The position numbers and the translations under genes were made by a program. This document shows positions 42,443 through 51,042 of a stretch of DNA of 64,000 bases, in pieces. Under the pieces are notes generated by a model that was given only the letters and a program-made list of their open reading frames with translations, was not told the origin of the DNA and searched no databases. Each line of letters starts with the position of its first letter. The stretch's first letter is position 1. Origin of the DNA: Arthrobacter sp. OV608 (GTDB taxonomy: Bacteria; Actinomycetota; Actinomycetes; Actinomycetales; Micrococcaceae); the NCBI GenBank assembly GCA_900110595.1, contig FOEZ01000019.1, positions 1-64,000 on the forward strand, read 5' to 3'.

Positions 42443-43456
42443 ATGGGCAAGTTCATGGAGTCGGTGGACACCAGAGCCTTGCGTTTCGTCGCAGGGTTCC
42501 CGGTGATGGTTGCGGTCGCCTTCGTGGTGACCGCCTTCCTGATTCGGGCGGACCTTCCGGAGCCGCTCGCCGTCCGGTGGACGGCCGACGGCGGTGCCTC
42601 CTTCGCGCCCTTTGCCGCCTATGTGACGGTCGGCGCGCTGATGATCGTGGTTGCGGGCTGGCTGGTCCTGTCGCAGGCGCTGCCGGTCCGCAGGCCGGTG
42701 CTGATGCGGCGGATCATGATGGGAGCAGGATTGTTCCTGACGCTTTTCGTCACCAGCGCCCTTGCGGCAGGGCTGATTGGCCAGGCCGGACTGGCGGACG
42801 CCCGGGAATCCCGGGTGGACATGACAGTGCTCGCGCTGGGAAGCGGGGCGGCCGTGTCGTTAGGCGTGACGATCGCCATGGTCTACAAGGCGGACCAGCA
42901 ATGGTCGCCCGATGACGACCGGGCCCTGCAGCTTGCCATTGCCAGGGAACTGGATCCGGACCTGTCACGGGACAGCATCAGGCTCTGGGTCCATGCCCGC
43001 AGCTCGGTCTTTGTGATGATCGGCATTGCCTCGGTGTTTCCTGCCATGCTGATTGCCATCGCCGTGCCCTGGCTCGGAGCCCTGCTTGTGGTCCTGGCAG
43101 TGATTGGTGCTGCGTTCCTGTTTGCCCGCATCAAAGCGGACCGCCGAGGCCTTCGGGTGCTGCTGGCCGGCGTGGTGCCGGTGATGGACGTGCCCGCCGG
43201 GGCGATTTCCGCAGCCAGCGCGGCCGACATCCGCGCCGCGGACTTTGGCGGGTGGGGCTACCGGCACCACAGCGGAACCGCCGCGATGCTCGTCAGCAGC
43301 GGCCCCGCCGTCGTGGTTAAGAAGACCGACGGGCAGCGGCTGGCGGTCAGCGGCGGGAGCCACGACTCGGCAGCGCGGCTCGCGGAGGTTTTGACCCGGG
43401 TGGCGGCGAGGGCACGGGGCGGCGGGAACCCCGCGGCAGGGCAGGCTGAGTCCTAG
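42443..43456 (+). CDS. Membrane protein with DUF1648 domain
   Basis: The 337-aa protein has about five helices. The N-terminal 60 residues hold the DUF1648 pattern (RADLPEPLAVRWTADGGASF), a helix-loop after TM1. A C-terminal soluble part (VVPVMDVPAGAISAASAADIRA to QRLAVSGGSHDSAARLAE) resembles the PH-like tail of related proteins. TAGCGT lies 6 nt before the ATG: leaderless. Function unknown. Confidence 0.8.
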   Translation: MGKFMESVDTRALRFVAGFPVMVAVAFVVTAFLIRADLPEPLAVRWTADGGASFAPFAAYVTVGALMIVVAGWLVLSQALPVRRPVLMRRIMMGAGLFLTLFVTSALAAGLIGQAGLADARESRVDMTVLALGSGAAVSLGVTIAMVYKADQQWSPDDDRALQLAIARELDPDLSRDSIRLWVHARSSVFVMIGIASVFPAMLIAIAVPWLGALLVVLAVIGAAFLFARIKADRRGLRVLLAGVVPVMDVPAGAISAASAADIRAADFGGWGYRHHSGTAAMLVSSGPAVVVKKTDGQRLAVSGGSHDSAARLAEVLTRVAARARGGGNPAAGQAES

Positions 43457-43534
43457 TATCCTTGTCCGTGTTGTCCTGACCCCGGCCTGCACCGTCCGTG
43501 CCGGCCGCCAGCGCCCACCGAACGGATTCTGCTC

Positions 43535-44029
43535 GTGACTTCTTCCCCTGCCTTCCCGCGGGTCCACATCGCCACCGACCATGCAGGCATGGAACTCAGC
43601 GCCCACCTCGTCACCCACCTGACTGCCAAGGGGTACGACGTGGTGGACCACGGCCCCAAGGTCTACGACGCCCAGGATGACTACCCGTCGTTTTGCATCA
43701 ACGCCGCCCTGGCCGTGGTCGCGGACCAGCAGGCCGGCGTCCACGCCCTGGGCATCGTGCTCGGCGGATCCGGCAACGGTGAACAGATCGCCGCCAACAA
43801 AGTAAAAGGTGTGCGCGCGGCCCTGGCCTGGAACCACTCCACCGCCACCCTGGCCCGTGAGCACAACGACGCCAACGTAGTGGCCGTGGGCGGCCGCCAG
43901 CACACGGTAGAGGAAGCCACTGAGCTGATCGAGGCATTCCTGGCCGAGCCGTTCAGCAATGACGAGCGGCACGTGCGCCGCATCGGCAAGATCGCCGCCT
44001 ACGAAACCACCGGCGAGGTCATCGAGTAG
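43535..44029 (+). CDS. rpiB: Ribose-5-phosphate isomerase B
   Basis: It interconverts ribose and ribulose 5-phosphate. The 164-aa protein has HIATDHAGMELS, the anion loop GIVLGGSGNGEQIAANK with the active-site Ser/Gly, and VVAVGGRQHTVEEA. The actinobacterial form uses a Glu base in place of the Cys of other bacteria, consistent with the Ser-Gly-Asn-Gly-Glu sequence here. GTG start at 43535; a TAGTAT -10 box lies at 43455. The next gene starts at the last base of its stop codon. Confidence 0.93.
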   Translation: MTSSPAFPRVHIATDHAGMELSAHLVTHLTAKGYDVVDHGPKVYDAQDDYPSFCINAALAVVADQQAGVHALGIVLGGSGNGEQIAANKVKGVRAALAWNHSTATLAREHNDANVVAVGGRQHTVEEATELIEAFLAEPFSNDERHVRRIGKIAAYETTGEVIE

Positions 44030-45006
44030 TGCCGGAAGGCCATACACTCCGGCGCCTGGCGCGGCAGTTCTCGGACGTCTTCGGCGGCCAGCGGCTGGCC
44101 GTCTCCAGCCCGCAGGGCCGGTTTAGCGGGGGAGCGGCGCTCCTGGACGGGCGTGTCCTGGTTGCCGCGGATGCCCACGGGAAACACCTGTTCCTGCACT
44201 TTGACCACTCTTTGGTGCTGCACGTCCACCTGGGCCTCTACGGAGCATGGAGCTTCGGCGGGGACAGCACCTTTGCCGGGTCATCAAGCATCGGAGCGCC
44301 GCGCCGGGTGGGGGAGCAGGAGAGCTTCGACGATGGCGACGGCGGCCGCCCCTACGCGGGTCCCCCCGAGCCCGTTGGAGCAGTGCGTGTCCGGCTGGTG
44401 GGCACCAACGGGTGGGCGGACCTGCGCGGGGCAACCACCTGCGAAACCATCACCGCCGCGGAAGCAGAAGCCGTGCTTGCCCGGCTGGGCCCGGACCCGC
44501 TGCGGAACCGGCGGGGAGACGCCGGCCGGTTTACCGTCAACCTGCAAAGCCGTACAGCACCGCTGGCAGCCCTGCTCATGGACCAGAAAATCATCGCCGG
44601 GGTGGGCAGTGTGTACCGCGCCGAAGTCTTGTTCCGGCGGCGGCTGGACCCCTGGCTGCCTGGCAGGGACGTTCCGGACGCCGAGGCACGCAAGCTGTGG
44701 CGCGACGTCGTCTCCTTGATGAACGACGGAGTAGCCGACGGCCGGATCATCACCACCACGCCGCGCTACTGGACGGACAACGGGCTAGGCGGCAACGGGA
44801 AAGCCGCCGCGCGCACCCCGGTCACCACCCCGGCTGCGGTCAGTGCCGCCGTCGTCAGGACCGATTCCTACCCTGCCCGCGAAGACGCCCATTTTGTCTA
44901 CAAACGCCACGGGTTGCCCTGCCGTGTCTGCCGGACCACGGTACTGATGGCAGTACTGGTGGGCCGCAAACTCTACTGGTGCCCGAAGTGCCAGCATCCG
45001 GGCTGA
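44029..45006 (+). CDS. Fpg/Nei-family DNA glycosylase
   Basis: The 325-aa protein starts (M)PEGHTLRRLA; Pro1 after Met removal is the nucleophile and Glu2 the acid of this family, and the PEGH form marks the Nei side. The H2TH region is LLMDQKIIAGVGSVYRAEVLFR, seen as MDQKIIAGVG and YRAEVLFRRRLDP. The zinc finger Cys-x2-Cys-x16-Cys-x2-Cys (CRVC...CPKC) closes the protein. It excises oxidised bases. GTG start overlaps rpiB by one base. Confidence 0.92.
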   Translation: MPEGHTLRRLARQFSDVFGGQRLAVSSPQGRFSGGAALLDGRVLVAADAHGKHLFLHFDHSLVLHVHLGLYGAWSFGGDSTFAGSSSIGAPRRVGEQESFDDGDGGRPYAGPPEPVGAVRVRLVGTNGWADLRGATTCETITAAEAEAVLARLGPDPLRNRRGDAGRFTVNLQSRTAPLAALLMDQKIIAGVGSVYRAEVLFRRRLDPWLPGRDVPDAEARKLWRDVVSLMNDGVADGRIITTTPRYWTDNGLGGNGKAAARTPVTTPAAVSAAVVRTDSYPAREDAHFVYKRHGLPCRVCRTTVLMAVLVGRKLYWCPKCQHPG

Positions 45007-45053
45007 GCCAAAACGCCACCGGCTCTGTGGACTAAAGCAAAACGTGGTTTAAC

Positions 45054-45085
45054 GCAGAAGGCCCCTCCGGAGAGGGGCCTTCTGC
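45054..45085. terminator. Bidirectional hairpin between the glycosylase gene and tRNA-Gly
   Basis: A 14-bp perfect stem (45054-45067 with 45072-45085) with loop CGGA. It lies 48 nt after the glycosylase stop and 6 nt past the 3' end of the convergent tRNA. Confidence 0.82.
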
Positions 45086-45090
45086 TATGG

Positions 45091-45161
45091 AGGGGACGAC
45101 GGGAATCGAACCCGCGTAATCAGTTTGGAAGACTGAGGCTTTACCATTAAGCTACGTCCCC
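45091..45161 (-). tRNA. tRNA-Gly (TCC)
   Basis: Acceptor stem GGGGACG/CGTCCCC, short D-arm GTAGCTTAATGGTAAAGC, anticodon loop CTTCCAA with TCC, T-arm GGGTTCGATTCCC. It reads GGA codons. No encoded CCA. Confidence 0.95.
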
Positions 45162-45317
45162 GAAGGAAGATCCATCTGTAAGCCTAGTACTTCAGGCCTT
45201 CACTGATGGGAACTTCGGGCTGGCTGTTCAAGCCGGATATAACTAAACCTAATCCATGGGCTACGTGTCAAATGTGCAAAGACGGCGCGTATCACCGTAG
45301 ACTTGCCTGTGCACTTA

Positions 45318-45392
45318 CGGGGTGTAGCTCAGCTTGGCTAGAGCGCCTGCTTTGGGAGCAGGAAGTCGCAGGTTCAAATCCTGTCACCCCGA
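45318..45392 (+). tRNA. tRNA-Pro (TGG)
   Basis: Acceptor stem CGGGGTG/CACCCCG with discriminator A, the proline-type C1-G72 pair, anticodon loop TTTGGGA with TGG, T-arm CAGGTTCAAATCCTG. It reads CCA. TAGACT at 45298-45303 is the -10 box, giving a start about 8 nt before the mature 5' end. Confidence 0.95.
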
Positions 45393-45473
45393 CTCTGCGG
45401 CCCGGACCTCTCGGCCTGGACAAAACATTGCGTTTGCAGAAACCCATCCCACAATCCCAGGAGTACTTAGACC

Positions 45474-46886
45474 GTGAAGAGCGCTGTCGAGAACCTCACC
45501 CCCACGCGGGTCAAGCTCAATGTTGAGGTCCCCTTTGAGGAATTGAAGCCCAGCATCGACTCGGCCTACAAGACCGTTGCTTCGCAGATCCAGGTCCTTG
45601 GCTTCCGTAAGGGCAAGGTCCCCGCAAAGCTCATCGACCAGCGCGTCGGCCGCGGCTACGTCCTGGAGACGGCCATCAACGAAGGCCTCAACGGCTGGTA
45701 CCAGGCTGCCGTCCAGGAATCCGGCATCCGCCCCCTGAGCCGTCCCGAGGTTGAAATCACCGAGGTTCCGGACCCCTCCGCCACCGACGGTGGCCTGAAG
45801 TTCGCCGCCGAGGTTGACGTCCGCCCCGAGATCGAACTCCCGGACTACGCCGGCATCCAGGTCGAGGTTGCCGCAGCCCAGTCCTCCGACGAGGACGTGG
45901 ACAAGGCCCTGGACGAACTGCGCGGCCGCTTCGGCACGTTGAAGCCCGTTGACCGTCCCGCCGCCGATGGCGACTTCCTCACCATCGACATCACCGCCAG
46001 CATCGACGGCGAAGAGGTTGACTCCGCTGCCGGACTGTCCTACCAGGTTGGCGCCGGCACCATGCTCGAAGGCCTCGACGAAGCCGTCACCGGCCTGAGC
46101 GCCGACGAAGACGCCATCTTCAACACCACCCTGGTGGGTGGCGACCACGCCGGTGAAGCAGCCCAGGTCAAGGTGGTTGTGAAGGCCGTCAAGGAGCGCG
46201 AACTCCCCGAGGCGGACGACGACTTCGCCCAGCTCGCCTCCGAATTCGACACCCTTGCCGAGCTCCGCGAGGACCTCGCCAAGCAGGCTGCCGATTCCAA
46301 GGTTGTTGAGCAGGGCGTCGAGGCCCGCGACAAGGTCCTGGACAAGCTCGTTGAGCTGGTGGAGGTTCCGGTTCCGGACTCCGTCGTCGAAGAGCAGCTC
46401 GAAGCCCACTTCAAGGAGGGCAACGGCCACGGCGAAGGTGAGCACGACACCGAGGAACACCGTGAAGAGGTGCGCGCCAACACGGCCCGCGCTTTCCAGA
46501 ACGAGATCATCCTTGACGCCATCGCCGAAAAGGAAGAAGTCAACGTCAGCCAGAACGAGCTGATCGACTACATCGTCAGCACGGCCAGCCAGTACGGCAT
46601 GGACCCCAACCAGTTCGCCCAGATCATCGATCAGAGCGGACAGGTCCCCATGATGGTGTCCGAGGTTCGCCGCCGCAAGGCCCTGGCTGTAGTCCTGGGC
46701 CAGGCCACGGTGACCGACACTGAGGGCAACACCGTTGACCTCAGCGACTTCGTCCGTCCCGGCGGCGAAGAGGAAGCTCCCGCCGTGGAGGCAGAGGAAG
46801 CTCCCGCCGTCGAGGCCGAAGAAGCAGCAGCCGAAGAAGCACCCGAGGCTGCCGGCGAGGAAGACAAGGCAGAGGCCAAGGCCTAG
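45474..46886 (+). CDS. tig: Trigger factor
   Basis: A ribosome-bound chaperone and prolyl isomerase of 470 aa. The ribosome-docking signature GFRKGKVP is near residue 44. A FKBP-type PPIase domain spans about 150-245 (GDFLTIDITASIDGEEVD) and a helical C-terminal chaperone domain follows. The tail is very acidic with a duplicated EEAPAVEA unit. GTG start. It precedes the clp genes, a common arrangement. Confidence 0.96.
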   Translation: MKSAVENLTPTRVKLNVEVPFEELKPSIDSAYKTVASQIQVLGFRKGKVPAKLIDQRVGRGYVLETAINEGLNGWYQAAVQESGIRPLSRPEVEITEVPDPSATDGGLKFAAEVDVRPEIELPDYAGIQVEVAAAQSSDEDVDKALDELRGRFGTLKPVDRPAADGDFLTIDITASIDGEEVDSAAGLSYQVGAGTMLEGLDEAVTGLSADEDAIFNTTLVGGDHAGEAAQVKVVVKAVKERELPEADDDFAQLASEFDTLAELREDLAKQAADSKVVEQGVEARDKVLDKLVELVEVPVPDSVVEEQLEAHFKEGNGHGEGEHDTEEHREEVRANTARAFQNEIILDAIAEKEEVNVSQNELIDYIVSTASQYGMDPNQFAQIIDQSGQVPMMVSEVRRRKALAVVLGQATVTDTEGNTVDLSDFVRPGGEEEAPAVEAEEAPAVEAEEAAAEEAPEAAGEEDKAEAKA

Positions 46887-46908
46887 CCACGCGGTAATCC
46901 AGAATTGA

Positions 46909-46940
46909 ACGGCCCCCGGATCCCAGGATCCGGGGGCCGT
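46909..46940 (+). terminator. Terminator of tig
   Basis: A 15-bp perfect stem (46909-46923 with 46926-46940), then TTGCTTTG. It lies 23 nt after the tig stop. The 200 nt that follow carry the clpP promoter (TAGTGT at 47084-47089) and nothing else I recognise. Confidence 0.88.
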
Positions 46941-47141
46941 TTGCTTTGCGCCAGCATGCCCAACCGCATGTCCGGCCGCAGGCCCAACTGAATGCCCCTC
47001 TGGAGGTCCCTCCGGGGGCCGGCCGATCGTGCGCCGTCAGCGAACAGCCCACGGCGCGCGAACAAAACGTCAGTGAAACCGGTTAGTGTCCAAGTAGAGA
47101 TTTTCAGTGATGTCACCGTCACCAGTGAGAGGTAAGTACAC

Positions 47142-47798
47142 ATGTCACAGCACGCAGAGGCCCCCCGGATGGCGACTGTCGATCCTGCAGCCCAGGACAA
47201 CTACATCTACAACCGCCTCCTCAAAGAGCGGATCATCTGGCTGGGCTCAGAGGTGCGTGACGAGAACGCCAACGCCATCTGCTCGCAGCTGCTGCTCCTG
47301 TCCGCCGAGAACCCGGAAAAGGACATCTACCTTTACATCAACTCCCCGGGCGGCTCGGTCACCGCAGGCATGGCCATCTACGACACCATGCAGTTCATCC
47401 CCAACGACGTCGTCACCGTCGCCACCGGCCTCGCCGCCTCGATGGGCCAGTTCCTGCTCTCCTCGGGTACCAAGGGCAAGCGTTACGCCACCCCGAACGC
47501 CCGCGTCCTGATGCACCAGCCCTCCGGCGGCATTGGCGGCACCGCCTCGGACATCAAGATCCAGGCTGAGCTGATCCTGCACATGAAGAAGGTGATGGCG
47601 GAGCTGACGGCCGAGCAGACCGGCCAGACCGTGGACACCATCCTCAAGGACAACGACCGCGACAAGTGGTTCACGGCCACCGAAGCCCTGGAATACGGGT
47701 TCTTCGACAAGATCGCCGCCCACGCAGGCTCGGTTGCCGGCGGCGGCGGTACATCGAACAGCAACGGCGCCACGGGCGAGACCCCCTCCGCGAACTAA
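47142..47798 (+). CDS. clpP1: ATP-dependent Clp protease proteolytic subunit 1
   Basis: A 218-aa serine protease subunit. The catalytic triad is Ser100 (ATGLAASMGQ), His125 (RVLMHQPSGG) and Asp174. INSPGGSVTAG and the handle helix are intact. In actinobacteria two ClpP types form one mixed tetradecamer; this is followed 35 nt later by the second. A Gly/Ser-rich tail is extra. Confidence 0.96.
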   Translation: MSQHAEAPRMATVDPAAQDNYIYNRLLKERIIWLGSEVRDENANAICSQLLLLSAENPEKDIYLYINSPGGSVTAGMAIYDTMQFIPNDVVTVATGLAASMGQFLLSSGTKGKRYATPNARVLMHQPSGGIGGTASDIKIQAELILHMKKVMAELTAEQTGQTVDTILKDNDRDKWFTATEALEYGFFDKIAAHAGSVAGGGGTSNSNGATGETPSAN

Positions 47799-47833
47799 CC
47801 GGCACAAGAACACTCAGATCAGGAGCAATAAAA

Positions 47834-48493
47834 ATGAACTACAACTTCGGGTGGTCTGCCGGTAATCTTCCGTCCAGCCGCTACGTCCTGCCCCAGTTCG
47901 AGGAGCGCACGCCCTACGGCTTCAAGCGCCAGGACCCATACACCAAGCTCTTCGAGGACCGCATCATCTTCCTCGGCGTCCAGGTGGACGACGCTTCCGC
48001 GGACGACATCATGGCGCAGTTGCTGGTGCTGGAATCCACGGACCCGGACCGCGACATCACCCTGTACATCAACTCGCCGGGTGGTTCCTTCACCGCCATG
48101 ACGGCAATTTACGACACTATGCAGTACATCCGCCCTGAGATCCAGACTGTCTGCCTCGGGCAGGCAGCCAGCGCTGCCGCTGTCCTTCTGGCGGCCGGAA
48201 CGCCCGGCAAGCGCCTGGCACTGCCGAACGCCCGCGTCCTGATCCACCAGCCCGCGCTCTCCGGCGGCCAGGGCGGCCAGGCCTCCGACCTGGAGATCCA
48301 GGCGGCCGAGGTCATGCGCATGCGGTCCTGGCTTGAGGACACCCTGGCGCACCACTCGGGACGGACGTCCGAGCAGGTCAACAACGATATCGAGCGCGAC
48401 AAGATCCTGACCGCGGAAGAAGCCCAGGTGTACGGCCTGATCGACCAGGTCCTGGATTCCCGCAAGATCAAACCGCAGGCAATTACCAGGTAG
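47834..48493 (+). CDS. clpP2: ATP-dependent Clp protease proteolytic subunit 2
   Basis: A 219-aa ClpP with Ser113 (LGQAASAAA), His138 (RVLIHQPAL) and Asp189 (IERDK). The N-terminal extension of about 30 residues is probably trimmed. Here the residues after the catalytic Ser are Ala-Ala, unlike the Met-Gly of subunit 1, typical of the actinobacterial second subunit. AGGAG lies 8 nt before the ATG. Confidence 0.96.
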   Translation: MNYNFGWSAGNLPSSRYVLPQFEERTPYGFKRQDPYTKLFEDRIIFLGVQVDDASADDIMAQLLVLESTDPDRDITLYINSPGGSFTAMTAIYDTMQYIRPEIQTVCLGQAASAAAVLLAAGTPGKRLALPNARVLIHQPALSGGQGGQASDLEIQAAEVMRMRSWLEDTLAHHSGRTSEQVNNDIERDKILTAEEAQVYGLIDQVLDSRKIKPQAITR

Positions 48494-48507
48494 CGGTAAA
48501 GTAAAGC

Positions 48508-48544
48508 GCCGGTGGCGCCAATCATTTGGCTCCACCGGCCTTTT
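48508..48544 (+). terminator. Terminator of clpP1-clpP2
   Basis: GCCGGTGG (48508-48515) pairs with CCACCGGC (48532-48539) around an imperfect inner stem, followed by CTTTT. A new promoter for clpX (TAGAGT at about 48573) follows. Confidence 0.78.
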
Positions 48545-48668
48545 CCTTCCACCCTCGGAAGCGAATGTGACCTAGAGTGGATGTTGTCACAACCGGCCCA
48601 CGCAGGCTGGTGGAGATTCCAGCAACGGTGCAAGGCTGCCTGGCAGCAAGATACTAAGGGGTTCACAT

Positions 48669-49949
48669 ATGGCTCGGATTGGCGAGAGCACGGATCTGCT
48701 GAAGTGCTCTTTCTGCGGAAAGAGCCAGAAGCAGGTGCGCAAGCTCATTGCCGGGCCCGGTGTCTACATCTGTGATGAGTGCATTGAGCTTTGCAACGAA
48801 ATCATCGAAGAGGAACTTGCCGAAGTCGCCGATCTTGGCAGCTTCGAACTGCCCAAGCCGCGGGAGATCTTCGACTTCCTGCAGGAATATGTCATCGGCC
48901 AGGAGCCTGCCAAGCGCTCCCTCGCCGTCGCGGTCTACAACCATTACAAGAGGATCCAGGCCGGCCACGCCCCCAAGTCGGGCAGCCTCGCCGACGGCGG
49001 CCACCACGACGACGTCGAGATCGCCAAGTCCAACATCCTCCTGATCGGTCCCACCGGCTGCGGAAAGACCTACCTGGCCCAGACGCTGGCGCGCCGCTTG
49101 AACGTTCCGTTCGCGGTGGCCGACGCAACCGCTCTGACCGAGGCCGGCTACGTGGGTGAGGATGTGGAGAACATCCTCCTCAAGCTCATCCAGGCCGCGG
49201 ACTATGACGTCAAAAAAGCCGAGCAGGGCATCATCTACATCGACGAGATCGACAAGATTTCCCGCAAGAGCGAAAACCCCTCCATCACCCGCGATGTCTC
49301 AGGCGAAGGCGTCCAGCAGGCGCTCCTGAAAATCCTGGAAGGCACTGTTGCCTCCGTTCCTCCGCAGGGCGGCCGGAAGCACCCGCACCAGGAATTCATC
49401 CAGATCGACACCACTAATGTCCTGTTCATCGTGGCCGGTGCGTTCGCCGGACTGGAGGAGATCATTGGTTCCCGCTCCGGCCGGAAGGGGATTGGCTTCG
49501 GTGCACCCCTGAACGAGGCCAGCAAAAAGATTGATTCCTATGGCGAAGTGATGCCGGAGGACCTGCTGAAATTCGGTCTGATCCCGGAATTCATTGGCCG
49601 CCTCCCCGTAATCACCACGGTCTCCAACCTGGACCGGGACGCCCTGATCCAGATCCTCTCCACGCCTAAGAACGCCCTGGTGAAGCAGTACCAGAAGATG
49701 TTCCAGATCGATGGCGTCGAACTCGTGTTTGACGACACCGCCCTGGATGCCATTGCCGAGCAGGCCCTGGAGCGCGGCACCGGCGCACGCGGGCTGCGAG
49801 CCATCATGGAGGAAGTGCTCCTTCCCGTGATGTTCGATCTCCCCAGCCGCGAGGATGTGGCCAGCGTGGTGATCACCGAGGACGTGGTCCTCCGGGGCGC
49901 GGAACCCACCATGATCCCGCACGTCACGAAGCGGCGTAAGACCGCCTGA
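48669..49949 (+). CDS. clpX: ATP-dependent protease ATP-binding subunit ClpX
   Basis: The 426-aa AAA+ unfoldase feeds substrates to ClpP. The N-terminal zinc-binding domain has Cys13, Cys16, Cys35 and Cys38; Walker A is GPTGCGKT, Walker B IIYIDEIDK, and the ClpP-docking loop (the IGF-type tripeptide) is present as IGF in RKGIGFG. Own promoter likely; leader of about 90 nt. Confidence 0.96.
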   Translation: MARIGESTDLLKCSFCGKSQKQVRKLIAGPGVYICDECIELCNEIIEEELAEVADLGSFELPKPREIFDFLQEYVIGQEPAKRSLAVAVYNHYKRIQAGHAPKSGSLADGGHHDDVEIAKSNILLIGPTGCGKTYLAQTLARRLNVPFAVADATALTEAGYVGEDVENILLKLIQAADYDVKKAEQGIIYIDEIDKISRKSENPSITRDVSGEGVQQALLKILEGTVASVPPQGGRKHPHQEFIQIDTTNVLFIVAGAFAGLEEIIGSRSGRKGIGFGAPLNEASKKIDSYGEVMPEDLLKFGLIPEFIGRLPVITTVSNLDRDALIQILSTPKNALVKQYQKMFQIDGVELVFDDTALDAIAEQALERGTGARGLRAIMEEVLLPVMFDLPSREDVASVVITEDVVLRGAEPTMIPHVTKRRKTA

Positions 49950-50020
49950 AAACCTTCCGTTATACACCGTCAGAGGCGGCTGCCCCTTGCGCAGCCGCCT
50001 GCACCTGAAGGAGCACACCC

Positions 50021-50635
50021 ATGACTGACACTGCACGAAACAAGGCCGATTTCTGGTTTGACCCGCTGTGCCCGTTCGCGTGGATCACCTCGCGCTGGAT
50101 CGGCGAAGTGGAGGACGTCCGCGACATCGAAACGGTGTGGCACGTGATGAGTCTTGCTGTCCTCAACGAGGGCCGCGACCTGGAGCCCGCCTACCGCGAG
50201 TCCATGGACAACGCCTGGGGCATGGTCCGCGTGATTATCGCGGCCCAGCAGGAGCACGGCCAGGAAACGGTCAAGGCCCTTTATGACGCCATGGGCACCC
50301 TGATCCACGAGCGCGGCGAGAAGGACAGGGCCCTGGTCATCACCAAGGCCCTCGCCGAATGCGGCCTCCCCGCCTCACTGGCTGAAGCGGCCACCACAGA
50401 CGCCTTCGACGAAAAGCTGCGGGCCAGCCACGAGGAAGGCATCTCGCTGGTAGGCCAGGATGTTGGCACACCCGTGGTGGCCTTCAATGGAACCGCATTC
50501 TTCGGCCCCGTCCTGACCCGGATTCCACGCGGTGAAGAGGCAGGCAAGCTGTGGGACGCCACCACCGCCCTGGCCTCCTACCCGCACTTCTTCGAGCTGA
50601 AGCGCAGCCGCACAGAACGCCCTGAGTTCAGCTGA
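50021..50635 (+). CDS. DsbA-like protein of the mycothiol nitroreductase (Rv2466c) family
   Basis: The 204-aa thioredoxin-fold protein matches this family throughout: FWFDPLCPFAWITSRW, FHVMSLA-like WHVMSLAVLNEGRD, GTPVVAFNGTAFFGPVLTRIPRGEEAGKLWD (quoted in parts) and YPHFFELKR at the end. The active site is C17-P-F-A20, where the mycobacterial enzyme has CPWC. The nucleophile is kept but the resolving cysteine is Ala, suggesting monothiol chemistry with mycothiol. AAGGAG lies about 7 nt before the ATG. Confidence 0.88.
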   Translation: MTDTARNKADFWFDPLCPFAWITSRWIGEVEDVRDIETVWHVMSLAVLNEGRDLEPAYRESMDNAWGMVRVIIAAQQEHGQETVKALYDAMGTLIHERGEKDRALVITKALAECGLPASLAEAATTDAFDEKLRASHEEGISLVGQDVGTPVVAFNGTAFFGPVLTRIPRGEEAGKLWDATTALASYPHFFELKRSRTERPEFS

Positions 50636-50670
50636 GACATGCCCTGCCGGCGGTCCGGCAGGAAAGCCGA

Positions 50671-50714
50671 AGAGCTCCGGCAGAACTACTCGTTTGTAGT
50701 TCTGCCGGAGCTCT
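50671..50714 (+). terminator. 19-bp perfect hairpin after the DsbA-like gene
   Basis: The arms at 50671-50689 and 50696-50714 are perfectly complementary with loop TCGTTT. It lies 35 nt after the gene stop. The T-tract is weak. Confidence 0.82.
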
Positions 50715-50916
50715 TGCGCATCCGGACGGGCAGGACAATGATGGTTCTTACCCTCTTCGAAAGAAGAGAGACGCAGGAACCGAAGATTCAGTGATATGTA
50801 TTTGACGCAGCCATCGGCAAAGCCGGATACAAGCTACCAGTGACGAGGTAGGAAGACCTGAAATTTCCTAGGATCTTGCCAGACCATCAAAGACGTCACC
50901 AGATGGCCGAAAAGTC

Positions 50917-50952
50917 GAAGCCCCACCAACGGCAAAACGCTGATGGGGCTTC
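50917..50952 (-). terminator. Likely terminator of valS
   Basis: GAAGCCCCA (50917-50925) pairs with TGGGGCTTC (50944-50952), and on the minus strand it is followed by GACTTTTCGG. It lies 90 nt past the valS stop. Confidence 0.7.
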
Positions 50953-50956
50953 CCCT

Positions 50957-51016
50957 TTGCCCTGAAACAAGTTTCCCAGAGACAAGTTGCCCTGAAACAG
51001 GTTGCCCTGCAGCAGG
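50957..51016. repeat. Four tandem 15-bp repeats downstream of valS
   Basis: The unit TTGCCCTGAAACAAG at 50957 recurs at 50972, 50987 and 51002 with a few changes (TTTCCCAGAGACAAG, TTGCCCTGAAACAGG, TTGCCCTGCAGCAGG). It fills the space between the valS stop and its terminator. No coding role is likely. The wider gap 50640-51042 otherwise holds only the two terminators. Confidence 0.85.
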
Positions 51017-51042
51017 GAGCGCCCAACAGGGGGCGCACCCTG

